A stretch of 64,000 bases of DNA, from NCBI RefSeq assembly GCF_023716565.1, contig NZ_CP071848.1, positions 1,798,001 through 1,862,000 of the forward strand, written 5' to 3'. A model generated the notes under the pieces. That model did not search any database and was not told the DNA's origin. It saw nothing but the letters and a program-made list of their open reading frames with translations. Made by a program: the position numbers and the translations under genes. Source of the DNA: Vibrio sp. SCSIO 43136. GTDB taxonomy: Bacteria; Pseudomonadota; Gammaproteobacteria; Enterobacterales; Vibrionaceae. Shown piece after piece: positions 10,894-19,370 of the stretch (its first letter is position 1; every line of letters begins with the position of its first letter).

Positions 10894-12147
10894 TTATTGC
10901 GGCATCATAAATGGCATGGCTAGCATCCAAAGAGGAAGTTGTTTACCCCCTTCAAATTCAATCGTACCTGCATTGATATCGCCGTGAAGACGATAGTTGT
11001 CTCCATCGATGGTCACCAATTCATGAATGATCAGCTCATCCACCATCTGCTTTAGATCAGGACTGCTATTTAGCAAGGCATCACTCGTCGTTGCATCTAA
11101 CTGGCCTTGGATCTGGTTCATTGCCGCAGTAGGGTTCAAACTAAAGTTTTCAAGCCCTTGTGGTAGTTGCAATTGAATCGCCCCATCTAACGTCCCTTGC
11201 TTGGTCGAGATATGCAGTTTATCTAGGTTGACTTTCACTCCTTTGACAACCAATTGATCAATCATAGGAACGGCTTGCGATACCTGCTCTTGACCCATGT
11301 TTGGATTTTGCTGATACAGAGCCATCAGCGAGGTAAACGCCTCAAAATCCAACTCATTTAAGCTCATCGACGCCTCGATACGCTCGAACTCACTGCTCGG
11401 CAATACTAACCCATCAAGGGCAATGGTTTGCGATGTGCTCAGTGTACCCAACTCTTGGTTTTGGTCTGCGGCGACTCGGTAGCTCAGTTTGTTTAATCCA
11501 AAGCTCTCACCCTGCGGTCCTTTGAGCGAAACCTTCTCTATAGATAACGCTTGCTCACCTAACCAAAACCCTTTAATTTTTTGCCCTTCTCCACTTAGTG
11601 CCAAGTTTTTCAGCACAAAATCTTCACCGTTAGCAAAAGCAATATCCATCGCTGGCAACGAGAAATCGATACTGACTTCCCCAGCAAGTGAAGCGCTGCC
11701 TTGCACTTGATATTCACTAAAGCTAATCGAGCCTCCGCTAGCATCTTCCAGCGATACAGGCTCCCCCTGCATCACAAAATCTGTGTCGCCATTGAGCTTA
11801 GTTTTGGTCTCTAGAACAATATTGATGTCTTTGTCGGCCAAGCGACTTGTCGCATCAATGGACAACAGCCCATGGGATATCTCATGATTGATAACGAACT
11901 GAGTGGCAACACCATCGGCTTCAAGTTGTGCTTTCAATTCAGGGTCAATTACCTCAACACGTGTCACCGCCTGAGAAGAAAAGTAACCACGTTCGTAACT
12001 GGCTAGCTCAGTTTTCACTTGGTCATTGTTGAGCAGTTGAGTGCCATCGCTAAGGATATTTTGTGCAATCTGTCCGACGGCTAAAGGCCAGCAAGCGGTT
12101 AGTGCCACTAAGCCACCACCAGCGGCCCATTTCTTTAATTGATGCAT
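10894..12147 (-). CDS. YdgA family protein (DUF945)
   Basis: The 417-residue protein has an N-terminal hydrophobic signal (WAAGGGLVALTACWPLAVGQ) followed by a long soluble periplasmic part made of beta-rich repeats with many polar and hydrophobic alternations. The start MHQLKKWAAGGG, the YERGYFSSQAVTRVE segment and the length fit the DUF945/YdgA family. That family is linked to the cell envelope but has no defined activity. The C-terminus ends in a hydrophobic MLAMPFMMPQ stretch. Transcription is leftward into the bidirectional terminator before serC. A lipoprotein reading of LTAC is possible but the following residue is not typical. Confidence 0.75.
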   Translation of the reverse strand: MHQLKKWAAGGGLVALTACWPLAVGQIAQNILSDGTQLLNNDQVKTELASYERGYFSSQAVTRVEVIDPELKAQLEADGVATQFVINHEISHGLLSIDATSRLADKDINIVLETKTKLNGDTDFVMQGEPVSLEDASGGSISFSEYQVQGSASLAGEVSIDFSLPAMDIAFANGEDFVLKNLALSGEGQKIKGFWLGEQALSIEKVSLKGPQGESFGLNKLSYRVAADQNQELGTLSTSQTIALDGLVLPSSEFERIEASMSLNELDFEAFTSLMALYQQNPNMGQEQVSQAVPMIDQLVVKGVKVNLDKLHISTKQGTLDGAIQLQLPQGLENFSLNPTAAMNQIQGQLDATTSDALLNSSPDLKQMVDELIIHELVTIDGDNYRLHGDINAGTIEFEGGKQLPLWMLAMPFMMPQ

Positions 12148-12300
12148 GTTCTAAATTCGGTAAATAGCTGTAGTCCGACAGTCTACCGCATCCAACACCA
12201 GTAGCAAACTTTGAGTTAAATCAGTGTTTTCTCACCCTTCTCTAGCCAAAACACCAGAATATTATCTAGCTCTCATCCCACGACTAGCTAAATTGCTACA

Positions 12301-14277
12301 TTGGAAAAAAACTGGTTAGAGACGTCCGTGAACCAATACGCCATTCTTGTCATCGACAATGACCCACATATCATCGAACAGTTGCGCCATGAACTGGCGC
12401 CACTGGCGAGCCGTTTTGACATCCATGATGCTGACTCCGTAGAAGAAGCTGAGCACAGTTTATCTTTTATAGAGAATCAGCAGCAAGTCGTCGCACTGGT
12501 GTTTGCCAGTGACAGCCCTGCGATCAAGGGTGCTGAATTTTTGGTTCAGCTCGACCGCCGCGAATCAACTCGCAATGCTCGCAAAATACTGCTCAGCAAC
12601 GGACAAGATATTGATTCCATTCTTGCGGCAGTCAACGAAGGCCGCCTGGATCACTGTATTACCAAGCCCTTCAAACCAACCACTGTCAATCGCAGTGCCG
12701 TTAAAGAACTGACAACGTTTGTGCTCGACGTAGAAACCGATGATCTGTTGAGTTATAGCCATGTCTTGGAGCAAAATCGAATTTTGCGTGCCCACATCGA
12801 TAACCGAATGCGATCTTACCGCGCCGGTTTTATCAATGACTTCCATGATCTCTCTGACAAACAGCTCGCGGAACAAGTGATTGGCTCACTAAGAAAGTTC
12901 TTTGCCGAGAGCGATGAGAGCCGAGCTCTTCGAAGCTATTCCCCAGACCATCTACTCACCCGTGAAGGCGAGCCGAATCAGTTTCTTTGGTTTATTACCG
13001 AAGGCGAAGTTGCCCTGTATAAAAAGGATGATTTAGGTATTCAGCGTGAAGTTGTGCGACACACCAAAGGAAACATCGTAGGTGGCATGTCCTTTGTTAC
13101 TGGCGAGCACTCCTTTTCCACCGCACTCACGCTGACAAAGACTGAGGTAATCAAGCTTGACCGAGAAGTCTTCTCTAAAGTTATGCACTCAGACTCTAAC
13201 CTTTTGCCACTGTTTACCAACTTACTACTAAGACACTTTAACCGTCGCCTGCAACGCAGCATCAATACCAAGCTAGAGTTACAAAAGACGTTAGAATCGC
13301 TAGAGGTCGCCCACCAGCAACTGATAGAGCGTGAGAAAATGGCCATGTTAGGCCAGCTTGTTGCAGGTGTCGCGCATGAGTTGAACAACCCTATTGCAGC
13401 TATCTTGCGAGGCGCTGAAACTCTAACCAACAAGATTTCAAGCCTGACGGAACACTCGCCTGAAGCGGTCGTTCCCCAAATTGGCAAACGAGTGCTACTC
13501 AATAGCCTCGAATCCAATCCGATGTCGACAGCTGACATTCGCACTGAGTCTCGCCGTTTAGCGGGCACTATCGGCGATCGTAATCTAGCGAAAAAACTGG
13601 TTCAGTTTAACCTACACCAAGATGTAGAAGCTCTCACCGCCCTACTGCGTAACAACAAGCAAACGGCGCAACAGATTGATCGCCTTGAAGAGTATTATCT
13701 TGCCGGTACCACATTGCGTTCAATCAACGTATGTGCCAAACGCATTGCCGACATGGTTAAAGGGCTTAAAGGTTATGCTCGCCAAGATGATGAAACCTGG
13801 CATGAAGTCGATATCCACGAAGGCATCGAAGATACGTTGGTCATTTTTGAGAACAAACTCAAGCGCCACACCGTACACAAAGAATACAGTGACTTACCGC
13901 TACTTTGTTGCAAACCCATCGCCTTACAACAAGTTTGGACCAACCTAATATCCAATGCGATTGACGCTTTCCCCGAGCATGGAGAGCTTACGGTTCGCTC
14001 CGAGATAAAAACAATCAACAACCAATCTTTAGTATGTATTTCCGTACGAGACAATGGACATGGCGTGCCAGCACAAATCCGGGAACACATATTTGAACTC
14101 AATTACACCACTAAGCGAGAAGGTAACTTTGGGCTCGGCATCGGCTTATCTGTCTGTCAGCAAATTACCCATCAACATGCGGGCTGGATAGATGTCGATT
14201 CGGATGGCCAGAGCTACACCCAAATGAACGTCTATTTACCGCTAAAGATGCCAAAACACGCCAAGCTGACCAAATAA
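12301..14277 (+). CDS. Hybrid receiver / cyclic-nucleotide-binding-like / histidine kinase
   Basis: Domains in order: a receiver domain (about 14-130, acidic pair IDND, candidate phospho-acceptor in ASDSP, lysine in TKPF); a cNMP-binding-like fold (about 190-315, FITEGEVALYKKD and GGMSFVTGEHSFSTAL); a coiled linker; a dimerisation helix with the phospho-histidine in AHELNNP near residue 359; and a kinase ATPase domain (N box TNLISNAIDAF, DNGHGVP, FGLGIGLSV). An insertion of about 100 residues separates the two DHp helices, since KGLKGYAR comes only near residue 489. The TTG start at 12301 is the furthest possible; a GTG at 12328 (MNQYAILVIDND) is equally likely. It forms an operon with the following receiver gene. 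Confidence 0.85.
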   Translation: MEKNWLETSVNQYAILVIDNDPHIIEQLRHELAPLASRFDIHDADSVEEAEHSLSFIENQQQVVALVFASDSPAIKGAEFLVQLDRRESTRNARKILLSNGQDIDSILAAVNEGRLDHCITKPFKPTTVNRSAVKELTTFVLDVETDDLLSYSHVLEQNRILRAHIDNRMRSYRAGFINDFHDLSDKQLAEQVIGSLRKFFAESDESRALRSYSPDHLLTREGEPNQFLWFITEGEVALYKKDDLGIQREVVRHTKGNIVGGMSFVTGEHSFSTALTLTKTEVIKLDREVFSKVMHSDSNLLPLFTNLLLRHFNRRLQRSINTKLELQKTLESLEVAHQQLIEREKMAMLGQLVAGVAHELNNPIAAILRGAETLTNKISSLTEHSPEAVVPQIGKRVLLNSLESNPMSTADIRTESRRLAGTIGDRNLAKKLVQFNLHQDVEALTALLRNNKQTAQQIDRLEEYYLAGTTLRSINVCAKRIADMVKGLKGYARQDDETWHEVDIHEGIEDTLVIFENKLKRHTVHKEYSDLPLLCCKPIALQQVWTNLISNAIDAFPEHGELTVRSEIKTINNQSLVCISVRDNGHGVPAQIREHIFELNYTTKREGNFGLGIGLSVCQQITHQHAGWIDVDSDGQSYTQMNVYLPLKMPKHAKLTK

Positions 14278-14287
14278 GGAGTAATAC

Positions 14288-14785
14288 ATGAATAAATATC
14301 TGATCTTATGTGTAGACGATGAGAGAGAAGTTCTAGACAGTGTTGCTCACGACTTAAAACGATTTGAAGAGCACTTTATCGTAGAGTCGGCAGAGTCGGT
14401 TCACGAAGCCAAGGAAGTCATCGCTGATTTCGCTGACGAGGATGTCACTCTTGCCCTTATTTTGTGCGATCACATCATGCCAGAGCAGACAGGCATCAGC
14501 TTCTTGATTGAGTTATCTCAAGAGGCGAAAACTCGCAACGCTCGAAAAGTCCTACTCACAGGGCAGGCAGGACTTGAAGAAACCGTTGAAGCAGTCAACC
14601 ACGCCAGCCTAGATTTCTATCTCGCCAAACCGTGGCAAAAACAAGAGTTGGAGTCAATGCTCGTTGACCAATTGACCACTTACATGATTGAAAACGAGCC
14701 TGATCTTATGCCGTGGGGACGCATTTTAGATACCACCCGCATCTTCGAGGCCGTCGCCGCGAAGCGCAGTGAGTTCGGTGAATAA
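14288..14785 (+). CDS. Stand-alone response regulator receiver protein
   Basis: The 165-residue protein begins with one receiver domain: acidic pair CVDDE, phospho-acceptor aspartate in LILCDHIMPEQTG near residue 61, threonine in VLLTGQAG and lysine in LAKPW. The remaining 40 residues are helical with no DNA-binding or enzyme domain. AAGGAG lies before the ATG and the gene starts ten bases after the kinase stop, so the pair is co-transcribed. It is probably the phosphorylation partner of that kinase, working by protein contact. Related RpfG- or HDOD-linked receivers share the TRNARKVLLTGQAG pattern. Confidence 0.85.
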   Translation: MNKYLILCVDDEREVLDSVAHDLKRFEEHFIVESAESVHEAKEVIADFADEDVTLALILCDHIMPEQTGISFLIELSQEAKTRNARKVLLTGQAGLEETVEAVNHASLDFYLAKPWQKQELESMLVDQLTTYMIENEPDLMPWGRILDTTRIFEAVAAKRSEFGE

Positions 14786-14967
14786 TCGTGCATCTATGGT
14801 GATTTGTTCAACAATTTCGCGCAGAGCATCAATAAAAATCGTAAAAAACTGAGAATTTTTAATGAAACCAAGGATCAATGCATTATGATGGTGTGCATTA
14901 AATCATGGACTCGATGCTTAGTGCCTTTGGCCTAGCTTTATTAATATTTCTATAGGTTTGTCTAACT

Positions 14968-15516
14968 ATGCGCAAAACTCTTTTAGCGGTTAGCCTAATT
15001 GCAGCATCTACGACTGCAATGGCAAACGATGACCAAGCGGTTATGAGTAACTTCAACTATGACTACGCAGAAGCTCGTATCGGTGGTAGCCCACTGACGT
15101 TCGGTGGCGGTATGTCAAAATCTATCCACCCAAATGCTCATGTTATTGCATCGCTTGACTCTGAATTTAAAGGCGATTTCGATTTCGCTGGTGGTGTAGG
15201 TTTTCACGCTCCAATCAATAACTGGGCTGACGTAACGGGTGAGATGTTATTCCGTGCAGTTGACGCAGACAACTTCAACACCAACGGCACCAAAACAGGT
15301 ATGCACATTCGCCTGGGCGTTCGTCAATGGCTTGGTCCACAACTAGAAGTGGGTGGCACTGGTGGCTATATTTCTATGAATGATTTCAAAGAAGAGTTCA
15401 CAGGTTCTGTTTACGCACGTTTCCACTCGACAGAGCTTTTCTCTCTGGGTATTGAAGGCCACCTAAACGACGTATATGGCGATCACTTCGTCATGAGTGC
15501 TCGTTTCAAGTTCTAA
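14968..15516 (+). CDS. Small outer-membrane beta-barrel protein
   Basis: The 182-residue protein has a clear signal peptide (MRKTLLAVSLIAASTTAMA, cleavage before NDDQ). The mature part alternates polar and hydrophobic residues in short strands typical of an eight-stranded barrel and ends in the outer-membrane signature ...VMSARFKF with a terminal phenylalanine. It resembles Vibrio OmpA/Ail-like hypothetical proteins. No ligand is known. It stands alone between the receiver gene and a strong bidirectional terminator. Confidence 0.75.
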   Translation: MRKTLLAVSLIAASTTAMANDDQAVMSNFNYDYAEARIGGSPLTFGGGMSKSIHPNAHVIASLDSEFKGDFDFAGGVGFHAPINNWADVTGEMLFRAVDADNFNTNGTKTGMHIRLGVRQWLGPQLEVGGTGGYISMNDFKEEFTGSVYARFHSTELFSLGIEGHLNDVYGDHFVMSARFKF

Positions 15517-15532
15517 CGAGAGCTTAATAGGT

Positions 15533-15565
15533 AAAAAAAGGTTCACCCTAGGGTGAACCTTTTTT
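15533..15565. terminator. Bidirectional terminator between the barrel gene and tfoX
   Basis: A-run, AGGTTCACCCTAGGGTGAACCT, T-run: a perfect 22-base palindrome between two convergent genes. Confidence 0.9.
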
Positions 15566-15573
15566 GTTTTCAT

Positions 15574-16152
15574 TTATAGAGACTTAAGCAACTCTTGTTG
15601 CTGATGTTCTTGGATAAGTTTCCAGTGACACCCACGAACCGCACCTGCAAATTTCCATAGCAATTTGATATCCACTTCTTTGCCATAGGTATTACGCACT
15701 CGCTTAAACACATCAACAGCGCCCAGACTAAGGAAGGCATTAACATCCTCTACCCCAGACTTCTTCACCATGCGTTCTAGCGTCAACTGCATATTTGGCA
15801 GGTCTCGAAGTCGACGATTCTCTTTAGCATTTTGCTTTGCTCTATGCTCAATCGATAGTTTGATCGATTGATGAATCATCTCAACCAATTCTTGGTTACC
15901 TGACTCAAATAGCTCGGTAATATCGTAATAATTTACCGTTGCTGTCGTCTGTTTTTTCACGTGACGATACTTTTCGCAGCCTAGATCATTAAGCCTTTTA
16001 TCAAGACTGCCACCACCACGGATAAAAATCACATCGTTGGTTATTAGTGCAAACATCGCACCATCTAAAAATAAACCTACACCACCAAACATTGAACGCT
16101 TTTGATACTGACCAAATTGTTCAGCGTATTCAAAGAACACTTGTTCCATCAT
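15574..16152 (-). CDS. tfoX: TfoX/Sxy family competence regulator
   Basis: The 192-residue protein has the TfoX N-terminal domain (KRSMFGGVGLFLDGAMFALI near residues 18-37) and the TfoX C-terminal domain (LRDLPNMQLTLERMVKKSGV ... LLWKFAGAVRGCHWKLI). In Vibrio, TfoX is induced by chitin and works with CRP to switch on competence genes; its paralogue TfoY controls motility and type VI secretion. The neighbourhood (serC, ydgA family, receiver/kinase pair) is, as I recall, that of V. cholerae tfoX (VC1153), which favours TfoX over TfoY. AGGAG lies seven bases before the ATG. A long structured upstream region fits the known post-transcriptional control. Confidence 0.85.
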   Translation of the reverse strand: MMEQVFFEYAEQFGQYQKRSMFGGVGLFLDGAMFALITNDVIFIRGGGSLDKRLNDLGCEKYRHVKKQTTATVNYYDITELFESGNQELVEMIHQSIKLSIEHRAKQNAKENRRLRDLPNMQLTLERMVKKSGVEDVNAFLSLGAVDVFKRVRNTYGKEVDIKLLWKFAGAVRGCHWKLIQEHQQQELLKSL

Positions 16153-16219
16153 GTCCCAACTCCTTACTTATGTTTTAACCCCCCGATCAATACACAAGCG
16201 CCATAAAGGCTTAGAGTGT

Positions 16220-16234
16220 GCTAGCAAAGCTAGC
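16220..16234 (-). promoter_or_regulatory. Hairpin in the tfoX leader
   Basis: GCTAGC-AAA-GCTAGC forms a perfect six-pair hairpin about 70 bases before the tfoX start. V. cholerae tfoX is translated poorly because of leader structure until the small RNA TfoR pairs with it. This hairpin is a candidate part of such a leader; whether it is transcribed is not shown. Confidence 0.35.
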
Positions 16235-16345
16235 CCTTTGAAATTTAGCTTGTTTTGGCATATCTACTCTCCTCTATCGGGAAAGCTTGTATGCAGCAAT
16301 AGCTAGATCGTGTCTGCATTAATTTGCATAAATCCCTTTATCACG

Positions 16346-16359
16346 ATGATTACAATCAT
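16346..16359. promoter_or_regulatory. 14-bp palindrome in the tfoX/HDOD divergent region
   Basis: ATGATT-AC-AATCAT is a perfect inverted repeat in a 425-bp intergenic region between divergent tfoX and the HDOD gene. It is flanked by TCAC and CACA half-sites. It looks like a transcription-factor operator; the protein is unknown. Confidence 0.35.
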
Positions 16360-16499
16360 ACTTCACAATGAAAAATAAGTATCGATCTTCATCACAACTC
16401 GATTATTTACTTGAACAATAATCTCTAACTGCTCTCACAGTTTCTATGCAATTTGATGAAAACCCTATACTCACAAACAAAATTTATCGAATTATCCAG

Positions 16500-16513
16500 C
16501 TGATTTAGGTCAA
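16500..16513. promoter_or_regulatory. FNR-like site upstream of the HDOD gene
   Basis: CTGAT-TTAG-GTCAA matches the FNR consensus TTGAT-N4-ATCAA at eight of ten positions. It also resembles a weak CRP site. It lies about 80-100 bases before the possible starts of the HDOD gene. Confidence 0.35.
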
Positions 16514-16577
16514 ACATAGCACTTTTTTTACTTCGCATTTTGTTGCTAAACCAAGGAGACAGCAGTTAAACTTTTGA

Positions 16578-17525
16578 ATGAGCAAATGTGGAACGATAAT
16601 AATGAATCATCTCTCTTTTTATTGGTTGCCTGATAACAACCAAATGTTACTCAAAGGGCTAGAGTCTGAGTTTGCCCAACTGGTAGAGCAGTCTATCCAA
16701 ACTGGGAAAATCAGTCTGCCACCAATACCAGAGGTGGTTTTAAAAATCCAACGCCTATGCACTCAAGAGACAACCACAGTCATGGATGTTGCTGAATGCC
16801 TTCTAGAAGACCCAGGTTTAGCCGCTGTCGTCATTCGCGTGGCAAATTCAGTAGTATTTAACCGCCGCAACATCACCTTCACTGACATTAATACCGCGGT
16901 ATCTAGGCTGGGTATTATGCGAGTGAGAGACATAGTGACGGCGCAAACGGTTGAACAACTCAAACACTCAGTTAATCTCAAACGAGAGTGTAACCAAATT
17001 CTCATGAACAGCGCCAAGACCTCTCGCCACTTAGGGGCAACCATGGTGATGGTGACCAACTTATACCGAAAGCTGGGCAGTAAAGGTGAGTTTGATTATC
17101 TCGAGCCTGATAAGGCACTACTTACTGGATTGCTGGCGGATATCGGGTTGTTTTGTCTCGTCAATGAGTACCACTTATATCTCGATGCGGGTAACTACCT
17201 AGACTACGACTTGGCGCTGCAAATTTTCCAGTCTCGTTGCCCGGTCACCAGTCAGTTAGTGCTACAACAATGGGGATTTGATCAAGACTTCATCGAAGTG
17301 GCGACCAATAGATCCATCGACGGTTCGAAGTCTTTGGTTTCTTATTTAGATATCGCCAAGATGGCCAACCACCTACTGATGTTTCGTAGCAATGATGAAG
17401 CCATTGATGAGCATGAAGTCGAGTTTGATGTGACGGGGGCTGAAGTATTATTTGAACTCAGCAACCTTTCAGACTTTGAATTCAATCAAAAGGTAGATAA
17501 AACCCTCAGCTCTACTGGCCTTTAG
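16578..17525 (+). CDS. HDOD domain signalling protein
   Basis: The protein is 315 residues from the ATG at 16578, or 307 from the ATG at 16602 (MNHLSFYW). AAGGAG at 16553 is 19 bases from the first ATG, so the start is unsure. An HDOD domain covers about residues 45-240: ISLPPIPEVVLKIQRL, LLEDPGLAAVVIRVANSVVF, AVSRLGIMRVRDIVTAQ. HDOD proteins are regulatory and lack the HD metal ligands of true phosphodiesterases. A terminator follows at once, so it is monocistronic. Possible redox control is suggested by the FNR-like site. Confidence 0.85.
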   Translation: MSKCGTIIMNHLSFYWLPDNNQMLLKGLESEFAQLVEQSIQTGKISLPPIPEVVLKIQRLCTQETTTVMDVAECLLEDPGLAAVVIRVANSVVFNRRNITFTDINTAVSRLGIMRVRDIVTAQTVEQLKHSVNLKRECNQILMNSAKTSRHLGATMVMVTNLYRKLGSKGEFDYLEPDKALLTGLLADIGLFCLVNEYHLYLDAGNYLDYDLALQIFQSRCPVTSQLVLQQWGFDQDFIEVATNRSIDGSKSLVSYLDIAKMANHLLMFRSNDEAIDEHEVEFDVTGAEVLFELSNLSDFEFNQKVDKTLSSTGL

Positions 17526-17538
17526 TTCTGCGTTATAT

Positions 17539-17574
17539 ATGCCTATGACATTCTTATGCTCATAGGCATTTTTT
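17539..17574 (+). terminator. Rho-independent terminator after the HDOD gene
   Basis: ATGCCTATG and CATAGGCAT form a nine-pair stem followed by TTTTT. Confidence 0.85.
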
Positions 17575-17731
17575 CGGGTTGCAAATTCGCTAAATAGTCC
17601 ACACAATACTCGAACTTTTCTTGTGCTAAGTCAGCAAGATATAGACTTGTTGCTGTTGATTATTCTTCTAGCGGACTCCTCTGACAGTGGTCATATCCTA
17701 CTTTGAATCCGCAGCTTTCTATTTTTACCAC

Positions 17732-17756
17732 GTTTGAGCAGGGTTAATGCTCGAAC
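17732..17756 (+). promoter_or_regulatory. Leader hairpin just before lysO
   Basis: GTTTGAGCA and TGCTCGAAC form a nine-pair stem (one G-U) with loop GGGTTAA. It ends a few bases before the AAGGG ribosome site of lysO, so it could influence translation. It is not the lysine riboswitch, whose conserved core is absent. Confidence 0.4.
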
Positions 17757-17771
17757 TAAAAAGGGTTTACC

Positions 17772-18674
17772 ATGTACTCAGGGATGCTTCTTATATTTGC
17801 GCCGCTTGTGATCGGCTACCTCCTCCCTTTCTCCCAGCCTCGCTATCTTGAGTGGGTACAAAAGGCGACACACTATTTCATTTTCGCTATTTTGCTGCTC
17901 ATGGGATTGAGCCTAGCAGCCCTAGATAACCTAGGAAGTAACCTGCGTTCGCTTTTGATGACGACGGCTACGTTTCTCGCATTTATCAGCGTTGCAAACC
18001 TAGCTGTGCTCCCAGTGATTGACAAATTCATGCCTGTTCAGACAGAAAACAAACACCAGAAAGTGCCTTTTATTTCTATGGTGCAAGAGTCGGTTAAACT
18101 GGTGTTTGTGGTTGGTGCTGGCGTACTAATCGGTCTCGTACTGCCGCTAGATTTATCCAATGTCGATGTGTGGAGTGAGTACATTTTGCTAATTCTACTG
18201 TTCTTGATTGGTATACAACTGCGCAACAGTGGTCTGACTCTTCGCCAGATTTTGCTAAACAAACATGGCATGACCATCGCTTTGGTTATCATAATTTCCT
18301 CTTGGGTTGGCGGTTTAGCCGCAGCTTGGGCTTTGGGACTGCCATATGATCAGGGGCTTGCGATGGCCTCTGGGTTTGGTTGGTATTCACTGGCAGGTAT
18401 TTTGATAGGTGATGCTTATGGTCCAGTTTTCGGCGGTGCTCAGTTCATGTTAGAGCTAGCACGAGAGCTTATCGCACTGGCGTGTATTCCACTGCTGATC
18501 AATCGACTTCCGTGTACTGCTATCGGTTATGCAGGTGCGACGGCAATGGACTTTACCCTACCGGTGATCCAATCCACTGGCGGCATCCGCTGTGTGCCAA
18601 TTGCTATTGTCAGTGGCTTCCTACTCAGTATTTTAGTCCCAGTTTTTATTCTATTTTTTGTCTCTCTCACATAA
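17772..18674 (+). CDS. lysO: Lysine exporter LysO family protein
   Basis: The 300-residue inner-membrane protein has about eight hydrophobic segments and matches the LysO/YbjE (DUF340) layout: an N-terminal pair of short helices, a central re-entrant GLSLAALDNLGSNLRS segment and the conserved C-terminal ASGFGWYSLAGILIGDAYGPVFG block. It ends with IGYAGATAMDFTLPVIQSTGG. In E. coli LysO exports lysine and toxic lysine analogues and is regulated by ArgR. AAGGG lies seven bases before the ATG. No L-box riboswitch is visible in the leader. Confidence 0.9.
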   Translation: MYSGMLLIFAPLVIGYLLPFSQPRYLEWVQKATHYFIFAILLLMGLSLAALDNLGSNLRSLLMTTATFLAFISVANLAVLPVIDKFMPVQTENKHQKVPFISMVQESVKLVFVVGAGVLIGLVLPLDLSNVDVWSEYILLILLFLIGIQLRNSGLTLRQILLNKHGMTIALVIIISSWVGGLAAAWALGLPYDQGLAMASGFGWYSLAGILIGDAYGPVFGGAQFMLELARELIALACIPLLINRLPCTAIGYAGATAMDFTLPVIQSTGGIRCVPIAIVSGFLLSILVPVFILFFVSLT

Positions 18675-18748
18675 CGAAGCGCAAAACTCGTTGATAATGG
18701 ATAACAAGTTATTAAAATAACCCACTAATAATTACAAAAGGAATTAAC

Positions 18749-19261
18749 ATGAAGCGTGTAGCATTAGCTCTTGTTTTAGCCGGTTTTAGCTCATTTACGT
18801 TTGCAAACAGCTCTCAGTGCCTAGCCCAGAAGTATGACGGTTATATCGATGCGTCTCTTAATTGGTATGGTGAGTTGGTTGAGATAGCAGTCGAAAAACA
18901 ACCAGAGCTGAAAGAGGTTGGCGAATGGTTCCTTAATGGGCGTAAAAACCACTTCGAGCTAAACCGTCAAGCGGTTCACACCTTTTTGGTAGAAGATCCT
19001 TCGAAAGTAAACACCAATGTTTCGGTGGAAAGCTGGCTTCAACTTGAGCAACACGATGTCAAAGCATTGACTGGCCGCACCGACGAGCTTGGTAAATTGG
19101 CTCAAGTTTCTTTCAGTGATCGACAGTCAAAGCCACATGAGAAAAACTACGACCTACGCACCGCTTTTGCTGACTTGCTGAGCCATCCTCAGCACATTAA
19201 TGATGCTCTTACTCGCTATAACGAAGCTGTTAGTCAGGTTGCTGAAATCCAATGTGATTAA
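18749..19261 (+). CDS. Periplasmic conserved hypothetical protein
   Basis: The 170-residue protein has a signal peptide (MKRVALALVLAGFSSFTFA, cleavage before NSSQC). The mature part is helical and hydrophilic and holds two cysteines, one right after the signal and one three residues from the end, which could form a disulfide tying the termini. AAGGA lies seven bases before the ATG. It stands between lysO and panP and ends in its own terminator. I do not recognise a named domain; it looks like a Vibrio lineage protein. Confidence 0.7.
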   Translation: MKRVALALVLAGFSSFTFANSSQCLAQKYDGYIDASLNWYGELVEIAVEKQPELKEVGEWFLNGRKNHFELNRQAVHTFLVEDPSKVNTNVSVESWLQLEQHDVKALTGRTDELGKLAQVSFSDRQSKPHEKNYDLRTAFADLLSHPQHINDALTRYNEAVSQVAEIQCD

Positions 19262-19302
19262 ACCGTCAACAGTCAAACGATGCAATTTGCGTTTGCACAA
19301 TT

Positions 19303-19330
19303 AAAACGGGACTTTGCGCCCGTTTTCGTT
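19303..19330 (+). terminator. Rho-independent terminator
   Basis: AAAACGGG, a short loop, CCCGTTTT followed by CGTTT, after the 18749 gene. Confidence 0.75.
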
Positions 19331-19370
19331 TAGATTGTCGCGCTCGTGATACAACCAAGAAATAGTGAGT

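Noticed and set aside
17576..17771. Lysine riboswitch before lysO
   Set aside because: The region is long enough, but the conserved L-box core sequences are absent; only one simple hairpin is seen.
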